A stretch of 64,000 bases of DNA. Source: Pollenia angustigena (taxonomy: Eukaryota > Arthropoda > Insecta > Diptera > Polleniidae). A program made the position numbers and the translations under genes. The notes beneath the pieces were generated by a model, which was not told the DNA's origin, did not search any database, and saw nothing but the letters and a program-made list of their open reading frames with translations. Location: assembly GCA_930367215.1 (NCBI GenBank), contig OV884059.1, forward strand, positions 248,123,803 through 248,187,802, written 5' to 3'. The stretch's first letter is position 1. Each line of letters opens with the position of its first letter. This document shows positions 53,289 to 64,000 of this stretch, in pieces.

Positions 53289-53636
53289 CTTGACGCGTTA
53301 TTAAGAGTTATTATGTAAATAGCACATGTTTCACTTCTCTAATCTTAACACTCGCAAGATACAATGTTTTTCAAAAAGAAGACAATGAGGAATGTCCTGA
53401 CGATAAAGTTTTAGATATATAATGGAACTGCCACTACATACAAATGTACGTATATCCAATATTTGTTTATTGCTAACCACAACAAATCTTTTTCGTTGCT
53501 TTAAGTAGCTACTAGATACATATATGTACATACAAACATATGTGGCATTTTGACAAAACACCTTAAGTTAAAAAAAAAATTAAAAAAAAAATGTGGTTAA
53601 TCGTACGAATTTTAATTAAAAAAGTTTTTGCTTAGG
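53289..53636. other. Spacer before the hAT element
   Basis: AT-rich DNA. A 76-codon minus frame (53561-53331) has no motif. The start of the host repeat (TTAGGGTGCGTAC) is at 53632-53644. Confidence 0.35.
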
Positions 53637-53769
53637 GTGCGTACCAGTGATGCCAACTTTTTGAGAGCAAAAAGCACTTTAAAATTTAAAAAAAGCACTA
53701 AAAAGCACTATTTTGAACAAAAAAAAGCGTAAAAAAGCACTAAGCCACTTTTTAAATTTAATTAAACAC

Positions 53770-53815
53770 AAAACAAGTTGCATTCGGCTGTGCCGAATAT
53801 TATATACCTCCGAAA
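53770..53815 (-). mobile_element. DINE-like 3' end with ATTCGGC hairpin, copy 2
   Basis: AAACAAGTTGC, the hairpin ATTCGGC-TGT-GCCGAAT and ATTATATACC, like 18231-18285. Confidence 0.5.
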
Positions 53816-53864
53816 TTTAAAAAAGGCGATGGCGTTGATGGGTGACCATTTTCATTTAAAATTA

Positions 53865-54484
53865 AATATGGGTGTTTCTCTGGTTATGCACGCGACATTT
53901 GTACGCGTTTTATTGTGTTTGAATATTAAAAAAATAGAAGTGGATTGGAATTTTAGAATGAATTCTAGAATCGTTACATTGTTTGTGATGAGTTCTTTCT
54001 AAAAAGTATATATAATGGTAAATTGAGCACTGGGTACCCAAATGCCATGCAATCAAAGTTGACTTACTCACGTGACAAAAATAGAAGTGCCTTTTAGGAC
54101 CGTAAGAAAAAGTGCGAAAGTAAGTGAATTGTAGGAGGTTTTTATTTCGGAAAAAATGTTTTTATAAAGGTTAGTAATGGGCCCTTATAATCATGTTTTG
54201 TTAAAAAGCAACTATGCATGGGTTGGCGAAGAAAAAAATAAATTGAAAATTACGCACGTGACATTACGCACGTGACACTTTTTACCTTCATACATATTTT
54301 AGTAATTTTACATATATTTTCAGAAGTTTTTAACAAAAAAATTAAACTTTTATTCAAAAATGAAAAATAAAAAATAAAAATGTACTACAAAATTAATCTA
54401 ACTTAATTTTTTCCTTGAAAAAAATTATGCGAGCGCTTTGATTTTTTAAGTCACGGTGGACCATTTCAGAGAAATACCCATATA
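53865..54484. mobile_element. CATATGGG-family element 5 (620 bp, E-box-rich)
   Basis: Ends AATATGGGTGTTTCTCTGG and CAGAGAAATACCCATAT. CACGTGAC occurs at 54069, 54255 and 54269, plus GCACGCGACATTTGTACGCG near the left end. Shares the phrase TAGAAGTG..TTT with elements 1 and 6. Confidence 0.65.
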
Positions 54485-55059
54485 CAGGTATGTATGTGAT
54501 GAAAATCAATCGATTTCAAAGCGACCGTTTTTAAAAGGTGTGATGAATTTCGAACGATTTTAAAATCTATTTCTGAATCTGGCCTGTTTCAATTACCGAA
54601 AATTTGAAGTGACCGACTATTCTTTATAAAACTTAATGACAGCCCAAATTTTAATAAAAAAAATATGTTGTCAACGCTAAAAAGTAAACGTTTTGTAAAA
54701 TTTCCAAATTGCTAGGAAGCCTAGCTCTAACCTCGTAAATAAAGTTTTTGGTAAAACGAATGCAACTTTCTTTTATCACTTTTTTTTTATCATTTGAAAC
54801 CTTCAAATCTTTATATGCCTTCCCAAAATTGTACCCCAAATAGCAAATCTCATCTCAATCATCCTGAATATAATCAAGGTTTTAAAAAATGGTACAAAAA
54901 AAATAAATATTGTAAAAGGCACTTAAAAGCGCTGTGAGAAATTGTGAAAAGCACTATAAATACCCGCTTTTCAAAAACGGGTGTTTAACAAAATTTCGGG
55001 TATTGCAAAAGCAAAAGAGCACCAAAAAATACCCGAAAAGCACCAAAATGGCAACGCTG

Positions 55060-55200
55060 GTGCGTACAGAGTGGCCGCTTTTTGCCGAGCCTAGCCGACT
55101 GACGCTTATTGCGAGAAATTGTTCATGCGAGAAACAAGTTGAGTGTGCATAGTGGATGCGAGAATCAGCGCTGATATTAAATAACGCATTTCTTCAATTA
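55060..55200 (+). repeat. Host repeat GTGCGTACAGAGTGGCCGC, copy 1
   Basis: GTGCGTACAGAGTGGCCGCTTTTTGCCGAGCC..AGCCGACTG.CGCTTATTGCGAGAA matches 62968-63060. The upstream part (TTAGGGTGCGTAC) lies on the far side of the hAT element at 53632-53644. Confidence 0.65.
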
Positions 55201-55204
55201 TTCT

Positions 55205-55570
55205 TGAAATTTTTATTAATTTTTTTTTTTAAATGTCGTTTTATTTTTTCTATCAAAAATAAAAGTTATTTTTGGGTTTTAATTTTTTTTGAACAAAAAT
55301 AACATTTATATATTCAGGTACCATAATTATTGTGTATAATTAAAATAAATATTTGTTAAACATAACTATTATATCCAATTAATATCTTTGTACATTGGCT
55401 CGTAACTATTATAAATAAATATAAATATTTATTTCTCTTACAGATAACTATTACTAAAGATTTTTATTGTTTTTGTTTACGATAATAATTATTTTGAATA
55501 TTTTCTTGATATTAATTATTTTATTTTTGCATATTATACATGTGCATATATACATACACATTAAAATTAC
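55205..55570. other. AT-rich DNA, nothing recognised
   Basis: AT-rich with runs of TAAATATT and no gene. Confidence 0.35.
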
Positions 55571-55574
55571 TTAT

Positions 55575-55810
55575 AACCAGGGAAACCAGAAATATGCAAT
55601 TGCATGTTTTTCCTTGTGCGACTAATGAAGGCAGAAACAATTTATTTATCCGTTTTAGAGCTTTTTATGAATTTTGGCATCGATTTGTTAGTGCATAATT
55701 TTGCATATTTTACCGTTTGCAGCATTTTTGCCATATTTTAGTTAAAATAGCCGTTTTGCAGCATTTTTTAGGTGTATTGCGCATACTTTTTGCCTTTTAA
55801 TGCATATTTT
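55575..55810. repeat. Dispersed repeat, shared with 3220-3285
   Basis: GCAATTGCATGTTTTTCCTTGTGCGAC.AATGAAGGCAGAAACAAT is found here and at 3239-3284, just upstream of the mei-217 exons. CCAGGGAAACCAGAAATATG at its left may be a hAT-type end; the remainder has ATTTTGCATATTTTGCC-like repeats. Confidence 0.45.
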
Positions 55811-55989
55811 GATACATATTAAATTTTTTTAGATGCCTACAATAACTTTCGCAGCAAATAAAAAATTTTTTTTTCGAAAATCTGTTACTTCAATTCCGAC
55901 ATCTACATTTAATTTTTACTCTAAAATCGTAAGACAAAGCAGGTTGGCATTAAGGATAAATGTTATGCGATTTGCATCTATACCAATCT

Positions 55990-56165
55990 TTAAGTATTCC
56001 GATCGACTCAGAATCACTTTTTAAAGTGATCTAACGATGTCCATCCATCCGCCTGGCTGGTTGTCTGTCCATGTTAGCCTTGTGCGCAGAGTACAAGTTC
56101 CAATTTTATAGATAATTTGATCAAATATGGACGAAGTCTATGCAAATAGTGAGAATCGGTCTATA
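55990..56165 (+). mobile_element. DINE-like 5' fragment
   Basis: TTCCGATCGACTCAGAATCAC, AACGATGTCCATCCATCC and CCTTGTGCGCAGAGTACAAG, the 5' landmarks of the 7635-8346 copy. Confidence 0.6.
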
Positions 56166-56489
56166 ATTTCACATCCAAATTAGACTCTTTGTGTCCGAAA
56201 GCTATCTAATTACGATGGTATTTAAATAAAATTCGTGACAAAAATTAAATTATTTTCGAATCGGTTCACATTTTCTCAAAGCTCCTATCCTTAATTAGCT
56301 TTAAATTCCTTTTAAATGTTAACATTTGTTAACAATTTAGCGACCGTACCTAAAATCCTTTTAAGACAAAAACCCATTGTTAAGTAACAAAAAATATTAA
56401 AAAAAATCTTAAACTGTTAAATTACTATGTGAGTGAATTAAATTAACTTAATTCACCAAATCTTCTGTAGCTTAATCATTTTTGTAAAA

Positions 56490-56960
56490 CTCAAGGTCTT
56501 GTTGGGCGCAAAATGTTCGTATTGAAATAAACTGTAGCTATTATTCACGCAACGTCACAGTTTTTATTGATTGGTTAAAAAAAAATCACTTGTAAAGAGC
56601 AAAATTGCAAAAAATCATAAAATTTTCAATGAAGTTTGAACTTTTGTCTCCTGTAACTCTGTGATTTCTTAAACAATCCTTCATTAGGAATCCATAATTA
56701 TTTCAATAATTTTATTATTTTTCCAAATAGAAACTGGGAATTATTTCCTTCCGAAGGTAACTTTATATTATTACTATTTTACTATTACAAAAAAGCTTTA
56801 TAAAATACATAACTGAAATTTAGCTCATAGAATAAATTCGAAACAATAAAAAATGTTGAATTTATTATTTTTCATTAAAAAAAAAAGAAATACATAATCC
56901 GTTTAATATTTTTGAAGATATTTGCATTTAAGTCACATCATCTTTTTTAAAAACACAAAT
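56490..56960. repeat. Repeat related to 58060-58310, split by a Penelope-like fragment
   Basis: AAGAGCAAAATTG.AAAAA..CA.AAAATTTT, AACTTT.G.CT..TGTAACT and AAGTCACATCATCTTTTT occur in the same order in 58085-58290. Here 56724-56860 is inserted between. Confidence 0.5.
56724..56860 (+). mobile_element. Penelope-like repeat fragment, copy 3, 13-bp duplication
   Basis: TTTATTATTTTTC lies at 56711-56723 and again at 56861-56873. Between them are AAACTGGGAATTATTTCCTTCC and the ACATAACTGAAATTTAGCTC segment of the 7.3-kb repeat, with an internal deletion. Confidence 0.6.
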
Positions 56961-57902
56961 TATTTAGGAATATCTCGAAAACTGTTCTACTTTTCAACAT
57001 TCTGAGTTCATATGAGTTCGGATTCAGCAGAAATTTTACATTTGGGCAAAAACTGTCACAGTGTAATTGTAATTGTTTTGCTTCTACTTAAAATCTTGCG
57101 AAATACCCTCCTTATGATCTAGTGCAATATAAAAAAACTAAACTTAGTTTACATAAAAAAGAAATGTGTACAAAAACTGTATTTAGAAAAGAATCAAGAT
57201 AATTTATAAAAGTGTGCTTTCGGTTGCAAATGTTTTGACCATGTTTAGATATGTAATATTAATGTGCATTCGAATTGTTTAAATTGGAGTTAAACATAAT
57301 TAAAATTATTATTTTCTCTTTTTTCTGACGTATTGGGTACACATCATAACCGAATGTACATACATACATATACAATGTTTAATAATGTATTTTTGTTTTT
57401 ATAATTTTTGCGACGGAAATTGAAAGCTCAAAAAAGCAAATGAAGACTTCTTTCGCTTAACGAAATAGATGAACAGGCAGTAAATTAAATGTGACATCTC
57501 ATCAAAATATGGTAAACAAAACTTTCAAAAATAACTGACCAGCAGTTTTAGACAAGGTTGACAACCTTGGTTTTGGTAACGGAAACGGTAACGGTAACGG
57601 TTTTTTATTTATATCGGTATCAGTGTTGTCAGATTTATTGGATTTTTTTTCCAAATTCAATGGGCACATCCATAAGAGGTAACTGTTGCGCAACCAATGA
57701 GTGTCTGTAATTCTCATGCACTCTGCAGTTTCGTTTTCTAATATCTTTGGCTTTTCAAAAATTTTTTTGGAGAATGTTTCCTGATAATCTGAACCAGTGA
57801 AATGCTCATAGAAACTAGCTTATTCTCCAACTATAAATTTCAGTGTATTTTTCTAGAATATAAATGGAGAATTCAGCACGACAAACAAAATCTTACTAAT
57901 TA

Positions 57903-58310
57903 TTATACCCTTCACCTCAGGTGGAAAAGGGTATATATAAGTTTGTCATTCCGCTAGTAATTTCTACAATATTGATCTAAGACCCTATAAAGTATATATA
58001 TTCTGGGTCCTTATGAGGAGAGAACTTGATTTAACGATGTCCGTCCGTCTGTACCTAAAAAAATTCATTGTTTGGTTTTAAAAAAATAAGTTGAAAAGAG
58101 CAAAATTGAAAAAAAAACAATAAAATTTTTGTGAAATTTGAACTTTGGCCTATGTAACTTAGTCATTTCTATACTAATCTTGTCGAACGACCTGTGGTTG
58201 TTTTAGTATCTTTCAATAAAAATAAAGGAATGAAAAATCCGTCGAATATTCTCGAAGATACTTTTTTTTAAAGTGACATCATCTTTTTAAAAACCTTTAA
58301 TATACTGAAA
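57903..58310 (+). mobile_element. DINE-like repeat, TATACCCTTCACC type
   Basis: TTATACCCTTCACC..AAAAGGGTATATATAAGTTTGTC, ATATATTCTGGGTCC and AACGATGTCCGTCCGTCTG follow the DINE-1 layout (subterminal TATACCC pair, GTCCGTCC run). The downstream part matches 56490-56960. Confidence 0.65.
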
Positions 58311-58414
58311 AAAGTACCAAAAAAGGGCGAAAATATCAAATTTACCATACAAACAGCCCATCACTGCTTTAAAGCCTTTTCACACTTCTCAACATTTAAT
58401 AGCTTTGTACACTG

Positions 58415-58630
58415 GCATACATTTCGGAGGAACGCATGGAACATGTTCAAAATATGAAATAGGCGTTCACACTTGAAACTTCTTACATCAGCTATCAATG
58501 AAGAATGTCACCATTTCGAAAAAAAACTTTAATTTTTTGAAATACATACTTTTTTCTACAAAAGTGCCAAAATTGTATTTGGAATTAATTTTCTTTTATA
58601 ACATCTCCATGCGTTCCTCCGAATGTATGC
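58415..58630. mobile_element. 216-bp MITE, GCATACATTTCGGAGGAACG ends
   Basis: GCATACATTTCGGAGGAACG (58415 on) is inverted as CGTTCCTCCGAATGTATGC (to 58630) with one base missing. Overlapping frames downstream of it are hydrophobic and unremarkable. Confidence 0.7.
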
Positions 58631-58639
58631 AAGTAAAAA

Positions 58640-59060
58640 AGGGTATTATACTCTGTTTGATTTCTTTTTGCACTTCTGGTCTCTTGGGCATCGATTTTCT
58701 TTTTACAAAGTAAGCTCAGTAGACATTTTTGGCCACTCTTCCTGCAGAATTTTTTTCAGAATTGTTGCTTATGTTTCTTTGAATGGTCTGTCCAAATGCT
58801 CCCAGATGTTTAGTTGTTTAGTTTCCGTTGAAATTTTTATTATATATTTTATATATTTTTCTATCACTTTTTTTTTGTCCATCTTGCTTTCATCAAGTTT
58901 TGGAGCAACGTATTTGTTTACAAATGACAGCAGGCTTAAAGTCAGATCAAATTCGGGAAAGTAGAAATTTAAAATTTTTTATAACTAACATAAAACTTTT
59001 TGTATTGAAAAACAACCTTTACATTTATTTTGACGCTCACTGTATTTAAATAGAAAAAAC
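58640..59060. other. AT-rich DNA, nothing recognised
   Basis: A 113-codon frame (58623-58964) runs through Phe/Ile-rich, low-complexity sequence. No domain seen. Confidence 0.35.
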
Positions 59061-59062
59061 TT

Positions 59063-59457
59063 CATATCGTTAGCTAAAATACAAAAAGACGTAACTAACA
59101 AACAATTCAAAATCGTGTTTTTGATTGATTATTATAAATGCCATTGAACTACATGTCTTCACAAAATTTTACACTTCTGGTATCAAAAATTGCGCTTTTA
59201 TTAACAAAAAACAAAGGGACGTAACTACAAGTGTGTTTATTTTATAAATGAAAAACGACGTAATTACTCATTTTTTTTTTTCAACAAAATATAATGAAAT
59301 GGTTTCCTTTGAAAACTGTTTAAAGAACTCCATGGATGACCCATTAACGCATGTTTTCTGACATGTTTATAGTTTTAATTTAATAAAGTTTTTTTGCTTC
59401 TCCTGTAAAATTATATTTTTGTTAGTTACGTCCTTTTGCATTTTAGCTAACGATATG
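59063..59457. mobile_element. 395-bp MITE, CATATCGTTAGCTAAAAT ends
   Basis: The left end CATATCGTTAGCTAAAATAC...GACGTAACTAAC is matched inversely at the right with two differences over 37 bases. Internal GACGTAACTAC and GACGTAATTAC repeat the theme. Confidence 0.75.
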
Positions 59458-59459
59458 CT

Positions 59460-59884
59460 AATAGCTTTTGAACTATCAAATAAAACTTATGGCCAACACT
59501 GTATTTGATTATAATTAATAACCATTTAATTAATAATAATACTATAACCAATAATTTAGGTGACATGCCATAATGGAAAACTTTTCTGCCATTGCCATAA
59601 ACAGATGATTGGGAAAGCAACGTACTTTTTTATTTTACTCTTATTTTTCATATGTATTGCATTCTTTGGTGAGTTTTTTTTTGAAATAAATAAACAAATG
59701 AAAACATTAAAAACACCTGTTTGTTTAGTCCTCGTTATCATTACACGGAAAAAGTTTATTTTCTAAAGTAATCAATTTCCTTTTTAAAAACTAAAAAACT
59801 AAGAAATAGTAAAATTTTCTGAAATAAAGGAAAGGAAAAATTCACGTTGTTTGTATATGATCAAAAATAATCTTATTAGGGTGC
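59460..59884. other. Spacer, nothing recognised
   Basis: AT-rich. The 60-70 codon frames on both strands at 59556-59766 mirror one another and look like chance. Confidence 0.35.
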
Positions 59885-61385
59885 GTACAGAGCATAGCTG
59901 TTAAGTAATGATTACTTATCATAATAATTAGTAATTAGATAATTTTTTTTTTTTGAAAGGTGAAGTTATGATTATATAACGATTATTTTCAGATTCGCAC
60001 GATTACTAATTGATTACGATTACAGATATTCAAAAAATAATCAAGATTAATAAAAATTACGAAAAAATAATCAAAAATAATAAAAAGTAATCGAAAAATA
60101 ATTTGACTACTTTCGAAGATTACTTTTGATTATTTTATTTTTTATTTTGCGAAGTAAGTGCAATACATTTGTTTTTTTTTTCATGTTTTGTTATTACAGT
60201 AATTTTTACTTAGCTGCACAATCTCCTTTGTACGATTTTTTTTTGCAAGTAAATCAAAAATGCAGCTATCTTAAATGTATTTAGCTGCCCTAATGCAGGT
60301 ACGCAATTGTGGTTACCTGCATAAAAGTGCAGCTAAAGAAAAGTGTTTGAAAGAGGACTAACAACGTTTTTATAAATAAATTGATAATAACAATGACGTT
60401 CAAACAACCTCTAGTCATTTGTTATGCATTTTTATAATAAACGATGTAGCCAAATTAGTACATAGTCAACAATAGCGCTGCAAGCTGGTAAAAGTTAAAA
60501 ACGGCAGTTTCAAAGTAGTGTCAACAGAATACGTAGTTGTAGTAGTCGTTGCAGTTGAAGCGCAAAATTCAAAATTTTGAACTTTGTTGCGCTACAGAGC
60601 ATTCGTCAGCTTTAAATACTACAACTACTTTATTCTGTTCCAGGCCAAGATTTCCTTTCATATAATCGTGGTGAAGTTGCTGTTACCACAAACCATATGC
60701 ATAAATGAAGGTAAATGCAAACAAATGAATTATAATGATGCCAACTTGACTTGTTTGCGATTTTTGTTTTTATAAACAGCTTAAATAAGATATTTATGTG
60801 AAAAAGTGGATACTATATTTTTTATGTGTGCAGCTAACTTCGATGTTTTATATGAAAATATTTTAAGCTAAGCAGATCCCAGGAATTGCAACAGTTATTA
60901 TCTCTTATTTTAAAAATGGAACAGAGGTTAAAAGAAAGGTTCCAACCATATTTCTTGTTGAAGCCTGAGGCAAATTTTGCAATTGCAGCAACAGTGCTAA
61001 CTCAAAGCATTAAAATCAAATGGGCATTTCCATGTCATCGTACGTGACATTTGTACGCCTTCAGAGAGATAGAAATTTTGCAAAAATAGTCATTTAGAGG
61101 GAACTATATATGACATAAAACGGAAGTGATATTTGGGTGAATGTAAAACAATACGAAAATCTGCGAATTGTGGGAGGTTTTTCTCCTTTTTTTAATTTCA
61201 TACATTAAACCACATATTTTTTCTTTATAATCCGTAATTGGAAAAAAAAAATTTTTTTTGGATGGTTTTATAATGAACAAAATGTAATATCGTTCGTGAC
61301 ATACCGTACGTGACAGATTTTTCTCTTATAGTATTTACATGGCTAGAAATATATTTTTTGTAAATATATGTACATATATAAAAAT

Positions 61386-61545
61386 ATTCAACATTTTTTC
61401 ATTTTTCGAATTTATTTATTTATTTTATAAAGCTTTATAAAATACATAACTGAAATTTAGCTCATAGAATAAATTCGAAAAATGAAAAAATGTTGAATAT
61501 AATATAAAGTAATCTTCGGAAGGAAATAATTCCCAGTTTGTATAT
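61386..61545. mobile_element. Penelope-like fragments, head-to-head
   Basis: AATATTCAACATTTTTTCATTTTTCGAATTTATT faces its own inverse (GAATAAATTCGAAAAATG...GTTGAATAT) across AAGCTTTATAAAATACATAACTG. The outer right part TTCGGAAGGAAATAATTCCCAG matches 7311-7350. Inverted partial copies again resemble the 23-kb palindrome. Confidence 0.55.
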
Positions 61546-61554
61546 AAAAACTTT

Positions 61555-61870
61555 AAACAAACAAGTAGGACCGTATAGTCGGTCAATGCCGTCCAGTTAT
61601 CTTCATCAATATGAGATTTGTTTGTCCCTAGCCGATTTAAGGAAGGGGGTTTATATGGGACCTATGGTTAATTTTGGACCTACCAGCACAACATTTTGTC
61701 ATGACATAGTACTATCGTAAAAGTCATTGTTGGAAATTTTTATGTAAATACCAATATTTTTAAGGAAGTTATGGCACTTAAAGCTATTTTCGGGAGTAAT
61801 ACTTGTATGGGAGCTATGGTCAAATATGGATCGACTCCAAAAAAATTTTGTAAGATGATTTTGATGGTTA
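61555..61870 (-). mobile_element. DINE-like fragment with GTCGGTCAATGCCG end
   Basis: AAACAAGTAGGACCGTATAGTCGGTCAATGCCG is the inverse of the 3' end at 8300-8346. Two units with GGACCTATGGTTAATTTTGG and GGGAGCTATGGTCAAATATGG follow, as at 21195-21400. Confidence 0.55.
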
Positions 61871-62967
61871 TAAAATAAGGTTTGAACAAATGTAAACTAA
61901 ATACCAACATAATAAGATGATGCATTTAGTTGCATTTTAGTACTTAAAATATCGTACTTGACGAGCTTTAAAAGCATATAAAATTTTTATTATACCAATT
62001 TAAAAAAAAATTCCGATAAATATTTTTTTGCAGCAAATATCTTGCTTTGGACTTTTATTTTGAAATATCTAAGACCTACCAATTTCATATGACAAAAGAT
62101 AAATGATGTTTTCGCACCACGTACGTGACATTAGAATAGCATCCAAAACAAACACAAAAATATACCGCTAATCGAACTATAAATTTGTTCTTTCGTCATG
62201 GATCTTGTTCATTGTTGTTGTAACATTAATTTTAAAGCTTAATTCACGGGTTGCCAGTATCTGTATTTAATCGGCAGAATATTAAAAATTGTCAATTGAA
62301 GTTACTAAAAATGAATCAATGAGAAAGTTAGTTAAAACTATTATTTTTTGCTGTTTAAAAATTGTAATAAGCTATAAGTACCCAAGCATTGTAAAGTTTG
62401 GGTGTTTTTTTCGTTCTACCATATTTGAAAAAAAGTTTCAAGCGTTTTAATTTTTTGAGTCCTGGTTGACATTCTCATGGAAATGCCCAAATGGAATTGA
62501 ATGTATTCTTAATGTTTTCTTTATTATTTTTCCACGTATTTTTCCGTTTTTTGTTGATTTAGGAAGTACTAAAATTGTTATTGGTTGCTTTGTTATTGAA
62601 GTGAATATACCTATATTTTGTACACAAACACTATCTTATTTTGTTTTATTTGTTCAGATTTTTTTTACGTTTTAAATGCAAATTTTTCAAAATGTATGTA
62701 TGTATGTGTAAAATGATTCGCATTCTGAATTTTTTAAAAATAATCGAAAATAATCAAAAATAATCCTTGAAAGTAGTCAACTATTTTTTTGATTACTTTT
62801 GATTATTTTCTCGTAATCCTAAATAATCTCAATTATGTTTGGGTTATTTGTAATCATAATTAATTAATAATCAGGAATTGTAAAAAAGAGAATTATGTAA
62901 TCAATACCATTCTTTTTAAAATTTAATCTAATTGATTACTAATCGTAATCCAAATTTAACAGCTCTG

Positions 62968-63420
62968 GTACAGAGTGACCGCTTGTTGCCGAGCCGAGCC
63001 GACTGCCGCTTATTGCGAGAACCAATGCGAGAAAACTGGTACTATACAAGTTAGTACAAATAAGTGCCAACAGTGGCCGTATTCTGTAATTCGCTAAAGC
63101 TAAATCTCTATCGCTAGAAATCTATAAAGTTGATTCAGCGGCTGTTTAGCTACGAATGTAATACTGTAACGTGCATTGTTTAATTAAGCAATGCCAAAAC
63201 AATTTAATTCGCCGCAGATTTAGCTTTTAATATCATCGCTGAAAAATTTAAATTTTGTATTCTCTAAGGAGTTTTAGCACTCGAGATTTAGCTTTAGCTA
63301 AGCAAATTACGGAATACGGCCACAGGTCATAGTGGGCGCCGAGTTGGTCAGAGCGCAAAGCTGATTGAACGCGAGAAAACAGTTAAAAAGCGTTTTTCGG
63401 CGCCGAAAACATTGTTATAT
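62968..63420 (+). repeat. Host repeat GTGCGTACAGAGTG, copy 2, split by a MITE
   Basis: GTACAGAGTGACCGCTTGTTGCCGAGCCGAGCCGACTG.CGCTTATTGCGAGAA continues after the MITE at 63074-63322 with GGTCATAGTGG. Its first bases (TTAGGGTGCGTACAGAG) lie at 59876-59892 beyond the hAT element. Confidence 0.6.
63074..63322. mobile_element. 249-bp MITE, TGGCCGTATTCTGTAATT ends
   Basis: TGGCCGTATTCTGTAATT.CGCTAAAGCTAAATCT is matched inversely by AGATTTAGCTTTAGCTAAGC..AATTACGGAATACGGCCA. CAG stands on both sides, a possible 3-bp duplication of the PIF/Harbinger kind. Confidence 0.75.
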
Positions 63421-63544
63421 TGGAATTTTAAAACAAAAAAATCATATAGAAGTAAATGTCGAAAAACTGATTCAAGTATACCATATTATTCCTTATGCAC
63501 TTGTCAATGATAAAATATATTGATTAAATTAGTATTGTGATAAT

Positions 63545-64000
63545 TTTGTTGAACTATGTACTTTGGACTTCAAGAAGAATTCTTGACAAAAAGTACGAAA
63601 AAACAGAGGTAAAGGAAAAACATGTAAAATCATTTAAAAATGGATAATCATTCAAAAAAGCAAATTTCGATCTACCAAAGATTAACATACAATTTGGTTT
63701 AAGGATTGATGCTTGACTATTGACGTCAGCAGTCGTCGATGGCTGCGAGTGGTAAACGGCAAGCCCCTCTGAAGAGATTGAGTGGTTGCAATCGAAACAT
63801 GTAAGGGTAACCTGTCCGTAAAAACGCCTGGGTTCGAGCCCAGCTTCAGTCAAGAATGAAAAATTGTCAATAAATTTTGGTTGATTTCATGTTGTAAAAT
63901 TCCTTTCTTCATGGAAGTAATTTGGTGAAAATTAAGTTTGATGAACTTTAGCCTAATTAAAAATATTAAAAATTATAAAAACATTAAACCAAATTTAAAA
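63545..64000 (+). repeat. tRNA-like SINE family A, most complete copy
   Basis: TACTTTGGACTTCAAGAAG, a body, then GTCGTCGATGGCTGCGAGTGG (A-box-like, about 63731-63751), then CCTGGGTTCGAGCCCAGC (B box, about 63826-63843), then a tail GTCAATAAATTTTGG..AAATTCCTTTCTTC..GAAAATTAAGTTTGATGAAC that runs off the window. Head and tail match the copies at 8.4, 10.9 and 39.0 kb. Confidence 0.65.

Larger units (their letters stand above)
53645..55059. mobile_element. hAT element with GCACT subterminal repeats, perfect 8-bp duplication
   Basis: The ends CAGTGATGCCAA and TTGGCAACGCTG-like (inverse CAGCGTTGCCA) are flanked by GTGCGTAC at 53637-53644 and 55060-55067. AAAAAGCACT motifs repeat at both ends. A DINE-like end (53770-53810) and a CATATGGG-family element (53865-54484) lie inside. 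Non-autonomous. Confidence 0.8.
61017..62491. mobile_element. CATATGGG-family element 6 (1.5 kb)
   Basis: Ends CAAATGGGCATTTCCATG and CATGGAAATGCCCAAATG. (G)TACGTGAC or TTCGTGAC occurs near 61039, 61294, 61306 and 62121 in the context seen in the other members. A Penelope-like fragment (61386-61545) and a DINE-like piece (61555-61870) lie inside. Confidence 0.65.
59893..62967. mobile_element. hAT element with TAATCAAAAATAATC arms, perfect 8-bp duplication
   Basis: The ends CATAGCTGTTAA and TTAACAGCTCTG (inverse CAGAGCTGTTAA) are flanked by GTACAGAG at 59885-59892 and 62968-62975. Long AT-rich arms of TAATCAAAAATAATC-like units lie at 60020-60145 and 62735-62935. A 1.5-kb CATATGGG-family element (61017-62491) sits inside, so the original element was about 1.6 kb. 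No transposase. Confidence 0.8.

Noticed and set aside
58623..58964. 113-codon frame as a membrane protein
   Set aside because: Phe/Ile/Ser-rich composition follows from AT-rich DNA; no homologous pattern, no splice context.

Overview
The window looks like nuclear DNA of a higher (cyclorrhaphous, probably calyptrate) fly. It is AT-rich, its genes are split by short introns with GT..AG borders, it carries DINE-1/INE-1-like repeats of the TATACCC...GTCCGTCC type, and the two host loci read best as Drosophila genes. I see no bacterial-style operon, CRISPR array or rRNA.

Host genes. (1) Plus strand, about 3.4-17.2 kb: a dicistronic meiotic locus. The last exons of mei-217 (N-terminal half of an MCM-like protein) end in an ORF that overlaps the start of mei-218 (C-terminal MCM/AAA-like half) by 22 bases. 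mei-218 can be spliced from six exons into one 679-residue frame across an 8.1-kb, repeat-filled first intron. (2) Minus strand, 27.6-28.9 kb: three exons of a septin closest to Drosophila Sep4; its 5' exon is not visible. (3) A possible cysteine-rich terminal exon lies at 35.8-35.95 kb.

Almost everything else is mobile DNA, often nested. 0.2-3.2 kb: a hAT-like element bounded by a perfect 8-bp duplication, holding a DINE-like element that itself holds a fold-back element. 4.3-16.6 kb (mei-218 introns): LINE relics, MITEs, tRNA-SINEs, a Penelope-like fragment and a 1.7-kb element rich in CACGTGAC motifs. 18-27 kb: several hAT-type elements, a Penelope-like palindrome with hammerhead-ribozyme-like arms, and inverted repeats. 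29.2-32.6 kb: a nearly intact RTE-like LINE. 33-41 kb: small elements, a mariner relic, a CCCCCC-motif array, a 338-bp tandem duplication and a 397-bp tandem array. 41.2-44.5 kb: a decayed jockey-type LINE. 46.4-50.1 kb: a 3.6-kb DNA transposon with about 510-bp inverted repeats and an apparently intact 620-residue spliced transposase. 50.9 kb: a perfect 50-bp-arm hairpin. 53-64 kb: two unrelated hAT elements inserted in the same few bases of two copies of one repeat, with more MITEs, SINEs and DINE-like pieces.

The meiotic locus is the clearest functional unit: both products would act in the mei-MCM complex that promotes female crossovers in flies. The 46-50 kb transposon is the best candidate for an incompletely described, possibly recently active mobile system. 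Exon borders and element ends were read by eye from sequence; no alignment or database search was run.
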